The position numbers and the translations under genes were made by a program. From positions 1 through 10,215 of the forward strand of contig CAZAEB010000020.1 in the NCBI GenBank assembly GCA_964484095.1: DNA of 10,215 nucleotides. The letters run 5' to 3'. This DNA comes from CAZAEB01 sp964484095 (GTDB lineage Bacteria; Patescibacteriota; Microgenomatia; UBA12405; BS750m-G30). Each line of letters begins with the position of its first letter. Positions within the stretch are counted from its first letter, which is position 1. Positions 5,640 to 10,215 of the stretch are shown here, piece by piece. The notes under the pieces were generated by a model that saw only the letters and a list, made by a program, of their open reading frames with translations, was not told where the DNA came from and ran no database searches.

Positions 5640-6695
5640 ATGATTGATTTTGCTAACCAACTTTCTCACTTTGACCTAGCGGTTGATTTGGGAACTTGCA
5701 ATATTCGCATTATTGCCAAAGGAAAAGGAATGGTAGTTAAAGAACCGACCGTGTTGGCAAGACAAAAGAAAAAAGGCGGAGTTGTTTTATCGGTTGGGAA
5801 AAAGGCCAAGGCAATGATAGGAAAGGAGCCCCAACAGATTGAAACAGTTGAGCCGATAAGCGAAGGAGTAATTGCTGACTTTGATGCCGCTCTCAATCTT
5901 GTTGATCATTTTTTCTCTTTAGCAAAACAAATACCCGGTAAATGGGTGAAGATATTTGGACCCAGGGTAATTGCTGGAGTTTCTTCTCGAGCTACCGAAG
6001 TAGAAAGAAGGGCTGTTAAAGCAGTAATGATCAAAGCAGGCGCCAGAGAGGTATTTTTGGTGGAAAAATCACTGGCGGCAGCAATTGGAATGGATCTTCC
6101 CGTCAGTAAATCTTCAGGCCTTTTGGTTATTGATATCGGTGGAGGAACGACAGAAATCGCGGTAATTTCTCTGGGAGGAATTGTTCTTAATCGGTCAATT
6201 CCGGTAGGGGGGAATATGATGGACGGAGCGATAGTTAACTATTTAAGACTCAAGTATGGTCTGCTTATTGGCCAGCCGACTGCAGAAAAAGTTAAAAATC
6301 AGCTTGGTTGTGTATATCAATCAGGAGGAGAAGAAAAAAAACAGTTGGTTATTAGAGGTAGGGGTATGGAAAGTGGCTTGCCTAAAAGCGTAAAGATTGT
6401 TCAACAGGAAGTAATGGAGGCGCTAATGCCGGTTTTTCAAAAGATAATTGTTCAACTGGGAGAACTTTTAGAGGAGATGCCTGCCGAGTTGACCAATGAT
6501 ATATTAAAGAGCGGAATCGGCCTAACTGGCGGTGTTTCGCAAATACGCGGTTTGGAAAAATATATTAGTGAAGAAACTAAAATGCCTTCTTGGGTAGTAA
6601 AGTCTCCATTTTTGTCTGTTGTTAAGGGGGGAAGTTATCTTCTTAACAATCAGAAACTTCTCGATAAGGTTAAGTTGGTATCGGGCTTAAGATGA
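5640..6695 (+). CDS. mreB: Rod shape-determining protein MreB (bacterial actin)
   Basis: ATP-binding actin homologue that forms membrane-associated filaments and guides lateral wall synthesis. The 351 residues agree with the family (about 335-350). Motifs: phosphate-1 DLAVDLGTCN (12-21), PISEGVIADFD (72-82), phosphate-2 LVIDIGGGTTEIAV (162-175), IPVGGNMMD (187-195), GRGMESGLPKSV (240-251) and adenosine motif GIGLTGGVSQIRGL (292-305). In the last, the third Gly of the usual TGGG is Val, a mild deviation. The first ten residues (MIDFANQLSH) could form a short amphipathic membrane anchor. I chose ATG 5640 over the adjoining GTG 5637 because it lies 7 bases from the proposed -10 element, suiting a leaderless start; the alternative adds one residue. 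The TGA stop overlaps the mreC ATG (ATGA). Confidence 0.95.
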   Translation: MIDFANQLSHFDLAVDLGTCNIRIIAKGKGMVVKEPTVLARQKKKGGVVLSVGKKAKAMIGKEPQQIETVEPISEGVIADFDAALNLVDHFFSLAKQIPGKWVKIFGPRVIAGVSSRATEVERRAVKAVMIKAGAREVFLVEKSLAAAIGMDLPVSKSSGLLVIDIGGGTTEIAVISLGGIVLNRSIPVGGNMMDGAIVNYLRLKYGLLIGQPTAEKVKNQLGCVYQSGGEEKKQLVIRGRGMESGLPKSVKIVQQEVMEALMPVFQKIIVQLGELLEEMPAELTNDILKSGIGLTGGVSQIRGLEKYISEETKMPSWVVKSPFLSVVKGGSYLLNNQKLLDKVKLVSGLR

Positions 6696-7444
6696 TAAAT
6701 AAATCTCAAAAGTATAATCAGCCGCTGGTGTTGATAATGATATCGGTTCTTCTTTTGGGAGCGGATTTTGTTGGTTTGCTAGGCTGGGTTCATCTTGTTT
6801 TTAATAACTCAACGACTTTTTTAAGGATTGGACTTATTGAAAAGAAGGCTGGACTTGCTTCTCCAGTTTCTAAAAATCTGGAGTCAGAAAAAGAAATACT
6901 AACTTGCCGGTTAGAGGTTGAGAAATTAAGGGAAGAAAATAGTTCTGCCAGAAGGCTTTTGGGAGTAAAATTACCTTTGAGAGTAAAGTTTGAACCGGCA
7001 AGGATATTGGGAATTAGTAAAGAAAGATTGGAACTAAACATTGGCAGCAAAATTGGTATCGAAGATGGGGCAGCTGTTTTGTCTGATGGAGTACTGCTTG
7101 GAAGAGTGGTTAGCATCGGTCCTACTAATTCAAAGGTTGAGCTGCTTACCAGTTCCAGTACAAAGATTTTGGTTGGTATATGGCCGGAAAGAGATTTTAA
7201 TGGAGATAGTCAGCCGGCAGTTAAGGGTATTTTGCGAGGGGGAAGTTTATTAATTATTGAAGAAATTACTGCCGAGGAAAAAATTAGTGAAGGTGATCTG
7301 GTTGCTAGTTTGGATTATGGGGGAGTATACCTTATCGGCAGGATTGAAAGAGTTTGGATGACTGACGATGGCCTTTTTAAAAAGGCTCTGGTCAATTGGC
7401 CTTTGGATCCGAATCAGTTAATTACTGTTTTTGTTGCAAAATAG
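6692..7444 (+). CDS. mreC: Rod shape-determining protein MreC
   Basis: Bitopic membrane protein that links cytoplasmic MreB to the extracellular wall-synthesis enzymes and activates PBP2. It has 250 residues (family about 270-330, so on the short side). One transmembrane helix at about 13-38 is followed by a coiled coil at about 62-88 (SEKEILTCRLEVEKLREENS), then the paired beta-barrel domain: RILGISKERLELNIGSKIGI, GAAVLSDGVLLGRVVSIGP, KVELLTSSSTKI and GDLVASLDYGGVYLIGRI, with a C-terminal NWPLDPNQLITVFV. The start overlaps the mreB stop as ATGA with no Shine-Dalgarno, so its translation probably depends on mreB. Order and spacing with mreB, mreD and mrdA support the call. Confidence 0.93.
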   Translation: MINKSQKYNQPLVLIMISVLLLGADFVGLLGWVHLVFNNSTTFLRIGLIEKKAGLASPVSKNLESEKEILTCRLEVEKLREENSSARRLLGVKLPLRVKFEPARILGISKERLELNIGSKIGIEDGAAVLSDGVLLGRVVSIGPTNSKVELLTSSSTKILVGIWPERDFNGDSQPAVKGILRGGSLLIIEEITAEEKISEGDLVASLDYGGVYLIGRIERVWMTDDGLFKKALVNWPLDPNQLITVFVAK

Positions 7445-7735
7445 ATGACAATTAATAAAATAATACTATACGTAGGATTGATGATTCTGTCTTTTTTTGG
7501 AAGTTTATTGGGAGCGCTTTTGCTAAAATGGTGGATTTGCTTAGCTGTTTTAATTGTTTTTGTGGGATTTATTTTGGAAGATAATTATCGCTGGTGGCTG
7601 GCTTTTTGGCTGGGTATTTTTCAAGATCTGTTTTGGGGAGATCATTTAGGAAAGTCCTCTTTAATATTTTTGGGACTTGCCTTTTTTATTAAATATATTA
7701 TTAGTAAATTAAAACAACAGCAGTCTGGGCTTTGA
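7445..7735 (+). CDS. mreD: Short MreD-like membrane protein (96 aa)
   Basis: Small integral membrane protein starting directly after the mreC stop codon (no bases between) and 9 bases before mrdA. It is only 96 residues against about 160-170 for typical MreD, with room for about four helices (about 4-25, 28-44, 49-65, 71-87) instead of five or six. The most diagnostic MreD element is present: a Gly-x-x-x-Asp stretch GIFQDLFWGDHLGKSSL (57-73), with Asp61 near the end of a helix and a downstream LG. Tryptophan is unusually frequent (W29, W30, W50, W51, W55, W64). Order between mreC and mrdA strongly supports the assignment; similarity alone would be modest. The reading frame shows no frameshift, so it appears to be a naturally compact version. 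Confidence 0.78.
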   Translation: MTINKIILYVGLMILSFFGSLLGALLLKWWICLAVLIVFVGFILEDNYRWWLAFWLGIFQDLFWGDHLGKSSLIFLGLAFFIKYIISKLKQQQSGL

Positions 7736-7744
7736 GAATAATTT

Positions 7745-9355
7745 ATGGAGGTTAAAGACAGAAAAGCCGGCATATATTTAGTCTTTTTTATTCTAATTCT
7801 TAGTTTTTCACTAATTGTGGGGCGAAGTTTTGAATTGATGATCATTAAGGGTGGCAGGTACTATAAATTAGCAAGAAGAAATAGGATAAGGGAAATATCC
7901 GTTCCGGCTGCAAGAGGAAAAATTGTTGACAGAAATGGAAAGGTTTTGGCTGAAGATGTGGTTTCTTGGAAGGATGAGGACGACAATTGGATCTCAAAAG
8001 ACGATGCTTTGAGACTCATTATTGATGGAGAAATTGTCAGCAGAGTTTTACTTAGAAGTTATCCTCTTTCTCACTCATCAGCCCATATAACCGGATATTT
8101 AGGAAAGGTGAATGACCTGGAAGTAGCCAATTCTCGTTGTTTGGAAAAGAGAATGAGTTTTTCTTCTACTGATTGGGTGGGTAGGGGAGGCCTAGAAGAG
8201 ATGTTTGATTGCTTACTTGTTGGTAGAGAAGGCAAAAAAATGGTTGAGCTGGACGCTCAGGGAAAGCTGGTCAGGGAGATCGGTCAGGTAAGACCGGAGA
8301 AGGGCGACAATTTGGAAATAACAATTGATACTGATTTACAAAAAGATGTTTGGGATCTGATTAGTGATAAAAAGGCTTCTGTTGTGGTGATCAAGCCAAA
8401 TTCAGGTGAGATTTTATCATTGGTTTCTTCACCTTCTTTTAACCCTAATGATTTTGGGATTAAAGCCAACAGTGAAAAGATATATTCATGGTTAAATGAT
8501 GAGCAAGGGCTTCCTTTCCTAAACAGAGCTGTTTCCGGGGCTTATCATCCTGGGTCTGTTTTTAAAATGATTACCAGTATTGCCGGACTAGAGGAAGGGA
8601 TAATTAGCGGAGAAACAGAGGTTGAGGATACAGGTGTTATAAAAGTGGGTGATTGGGAATATGGGAATTGGTACTGGTTAGAATATGGTCGTAAAGAAGG
8701 ATTGGTGAATTTAGTAAAAGCGTTGAAGCGGTCAAATGATATTTATTTTTATAAAATTGGAGAATGGGTAGGGGCGGACAATATTGCTCAATGGGCAAGA
8801 AACTTTGGGTTTGGAGAAAAGACAGGAATTGAAATTCCCGGAGAGGTAAAAGGGTTGGTTCCTTCACCAGAGTGGAAGCTAGACTTTAAGGGAGAGCGGT
8901 GGTTTTTAGGTAACACATATCACTATGCTATTGGTCAGGGAGATCTGCTTGTTACTTCGCTTCAGGTAACAGCGATGAGCGCGGCAATTGCCAATAATGG
9001 TGTTTATTGTCAGCCTCATTTAATGAAGGATAAAGAAAAAAATTGTCGAAATCTGGAGATAGGTAAGGATAATTTAAGTTTGGTAAAAATGGGGATGGTC
9101 GAAGCTTGCTGTTCGGGAGGAACGGGATTTTCTTTCTTTGACTATCTTCCTCAGGTGGCCTGCAAGACAGGAACTGCCGAGGTGGGTGATGGCAGTGGCG
9201 ACGCGCATGCTTGGTTTACCTTATTTGCCCCGGCAGATAACCCAAAAGTGGCCGTGACTGTATTTATTGAAAGAGGAGGGTCAGGGGCGGACCAAGCCGG
9301 GCCGATTGCAAAAAAGATAGTAGAAAAATTGCTGGAGAAAAATTACTTAAACTAA
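7745..9355 (+). CDS. mrdA: Penicillin-binding protein 2 (class B, peptidoglycan D,D-transpeptidase)
   Basis: Membrane-anchored transpeptidase that cross-links peptidoglycan during cell elongation, acting outside the membrane. One N-terminal anchor helix (about 9-27) is followed by a class B pedestal: VPAARGKIVDRNGKVLAED (53-71), RSYPLSHSSAHITGYLG (104-120) and DWVGRGGLEEMFD (143-155). The transpeptidase domain (about 208-530) has all three active-site motifs: SVFK (Ser271, Lys274) in HPGSVFK, SND (330-332) and KTG (474-476) in CKTGTAEV. The SxD form of the second motif is common in PBP2. At 536 residues it is shorter than usual (about 600-650); the pedestal section between residues 71 and 100 is much reduced. 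Seven cysteines lie in the outer domain. The start has only a weak upstream GAG. Genomic position after mreD supports PBP2 over PBP3. Confidence 0.94.
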   Translation: MEVKDRKAGIYLVFFILILSFSLIVGRSFELMIIKGGRYYKLARRNRIREISVPAARGKIVDRNGKVLAEDVVSWKDEDDNWISKDDALRLIIDGEIVSRVLLRSYPLSHSSAHITGYLGKVNDLEVANSRCLEKRMSFSSTDWVGRGGLEEMFDCLLVGREGKKMVELDAQGKLVREIGQVRPEKGDNLEITIDTDLQKDVWDLISDKKASVVVIKPNSGEILSLVSSPSFNPNDFGIKANSEKIYSWLNDEQGLPFLNRAVSGAYHPGSVFKMITSIAGLEEGIISGETEVEDTGVIKVGDWEYGNWYWLEYGRKEGLVNLVKALKRSNDIYFYKIGEWVGADNIAQWARNFGFGEKTGIEIPGEVKGLVPSPEWKLDFKGERWFLGNTYHYAIGQGDLLVTSLQVTAMSAAIANNGVYCQPHLMKDKEKNCRNLEIGKDNLSLVKMGMVEACCSGGTGFSFFDYLPQVACKTGTAEVGDGSGDAHAWFTLFAPADNPKVAVTVFIERGGSGADQAGPIAKKIVEKLLEKNYLN

Positions 9356-9360
9356 TATAA

Positions 9361-10215
9361 ATGAAAATTAAAAAAATTGGAATTATAGGTGGAGGACTTT
9401 CTGGACTAGTTACTGGATTAGAGCTTTCTAAAAATAATTGCAAAGTTACTATCTTTGAAAAAGAAGACAAAGTAGGTGGTCTAGCTAGAGGATTTAAAAA
9501 AGTCGGTTGGCAGTGGGAGCTTGATCAGTTTTACCGGCATGTATTTTCAAAAGACAAAGACTTTATTAAGTTAGTAGGCGAGTTAGGAGAAAAAGATAAA
9601 CTAGTCTATAAAAGACCCAAGACCTCGGTTTACTTGGATGGAAAAACGTATCCTTTTGATTCGCCCAAAGACATATTACTTTTTCCAAAGCTGCGAATAT
9701 TGTCAAGGTTACATTTAGGAGCAGGAACGATAGTAATGAAGTTTTTACCCTTCACAAAATTATATGAAAAAATTACTGTAGAAAAACTTTATTTATTAGT
9801 TGGCAAAGAGTCTTATAACAAAATATGGAAACCATTGCTAAAACAAAAATTTGGAAAGTTTTACAGCCAAATCCCCCTGTCATGGTTTTGGGCGAGAATA
9901 AAATCAAGAACGCCAAATTTGGGATATTATCAAGGGGGATTTTGTAAACTAACAGATTTGTTGGTTGAGAAGATAAGTAAAAACGGGGGAGAGATAAAAA
10001 CAAAACAAGAAATAACAAAAATCGAAAAAAATAACGAAAGGTTTATCGCATATTCTAATGGGAAAGAATATGGTTTTGATAAAGTAATTTTAACAACGCC
10101 TCTTTTAGTTTCGCTTAGCCTTTCGGGTAATCTTTTAGAAAATGAAAAGAGGGAATATTCTGCGGTAAAAATGATGGGAGCGGCAGTTTTGGTCTTTAGA
10201 CTTAAAAATAAGTTT
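9361..10215 (+). CDS. FAD-dependent oxidoreductase (amine oxidase/protoporphyrinogen-oxidase-like), 3' end cut by window
   Basis: The frame runs open from ATG 9361 to the end of the window, giving 285 residues with no stop. The N-terminus is a classic FAD-binding Rossmann motif: KIGIIGGGLSGLVTGLELS with GxGxxG at 10-15, the acidic ribose-binding Glu33 at the end of the second strand (VTIFEKE), and KVGGLARGF (37-45), the usual GG motif of the amine oxidase/UDP-galactopyranose mutase superfamily. Next come WELDQFYRHVF (52-62) and, at about 192-200, YYQGGFCKL, which resembles the substrate-region GG element of this class. The reaction cannot be named from the sequence. Relatives include protoporphyrinogen oxidase, phytoene desaturase and enzymes found beside surface-glycan genes; the neighbouring envelope block favours the last, as inference. 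It begins 5 bases after the mrdA stop with no Shine-Dalgarno. Confidence 0.85.
   Translation, partial: MKIKKIGIIGGGLSGLVTGLELSKNNCKVTIFEKEDKVGGLARGFKKVGWQWELDQFYRHVFSKDKDFIKLVGELGEKDKLVYKRPKTSVYLDGKTYPFDSPKDILLFPKLRILSRLHLGAGTIVMKFLPFTKLYEKITVEKLYLLVGKESYNKIWKPLLKQKFGKFYSQIPLSWFWARIKSRTPNLGYYQGGFCKLTDLLVEKISKNGGEIKTKQEITKIEKNNERFIAYSNGKEYGFDKVILTTPLLVSLSLSGNLLENEKREYSAVKMMGAAVLVFRLKNKF

Noticed and set aside
1..10215. Alternative genetic code with UGA as glycine, as in Gracilibacteria.
   Set aside because: iscU, mreB and mreD end in TGA at family-appropriate C-termini that abut the next gene; no conserved Gly position relies on TGA.
1..10215. CRISPR array, insertion sequence, tRNA or prophage remnant.
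   Set aside because: No regularly spaced repeats, transposase-like frame, terminal inverted repeats or cloverleaf seen; gaps between genes are too short, and the longest (176 bp) is explained by two promoters.

Overview
The window is AT-rich, gene-dense bacterial DNA read with a code in which TGA is a stop: the iscU-like, mreB-like and mreD-like genes all end in TGA. I infer a small-genome bacterium of the Candidate Phyla Radiation (Patescibacteria), possibly Microgenomates-like. The reasons are the very short or overlapping gene junctions, the compact versions of widespread proteins (a 96-residue MreD, a 536-residue PBP2), the minimal iron-sulfur module and the mixture of Shine-Dalgarno-led and apparently leaderless genes. 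This is inference from gene style. No rRNA or other decisive marker is present. Use of TGA as stop argues against the Gracilibacteria/Absconditabacteria, which read UGA as glycine.

Region 1 (1-1645, + strand) is an iron-sulfur module with overlapping starts and stops. It holds a cysteine desulfurase cut by the window start, an IscU-type scaffold and a 75-residue DUF1858 protein with a CxxC motif. Region 2 (1650-3632) has four tight junctions: an M50 site-2 protease (- strand) convergent with the module, a divergent rpmB (L28, + strand), and fmt (methionyl-tRNA formyltransferase, - strand), whose 3' end overlaps the 3' end of rpmB by 41 bp.

Region 3 (3693-9355, + strand) is a cell-envelope and cell-shape block: a Wzy/WaaL-like polytopic protein with C-terminal TPR repeats, then mreB, mreC, a shortened mreD and mrdA (PBP2). 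Together these encode most of an elongasome: a cytoplasmic MreB filament, MreC and MreD linking it across the membrane, and PBP2 as the peptidoglycan transpeptidase. RodA, the usual glycosyltransferase partner, is not in the window. Region 4 (9361 to the end) is the first 285 residues of an FAD-dependent amine-oxidase-like enzyme.

The most interesting signal is a promoter architecture. fmt, the Wzy-like gene and mreB each have an extended -10 element of the form TGnTAnAnT (TGnTATACT for mreB) only 5 to 7 bases before the start codon, with no Shine-Dalgarno sequence and no good -35 box, which predicts leaderless transcripts. Other genes (iscU, the DUF1858 gene, rpmB) carry clear Shine-Dalgarno sequences. 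The cysteine desulfurase keeps its catalytic Lys and Cys but has lost several residues that normally hold the cofactor. I see no mobile element, CRISPR array, tRNA or rRNA, and nothing that amounts to a wholly new system.
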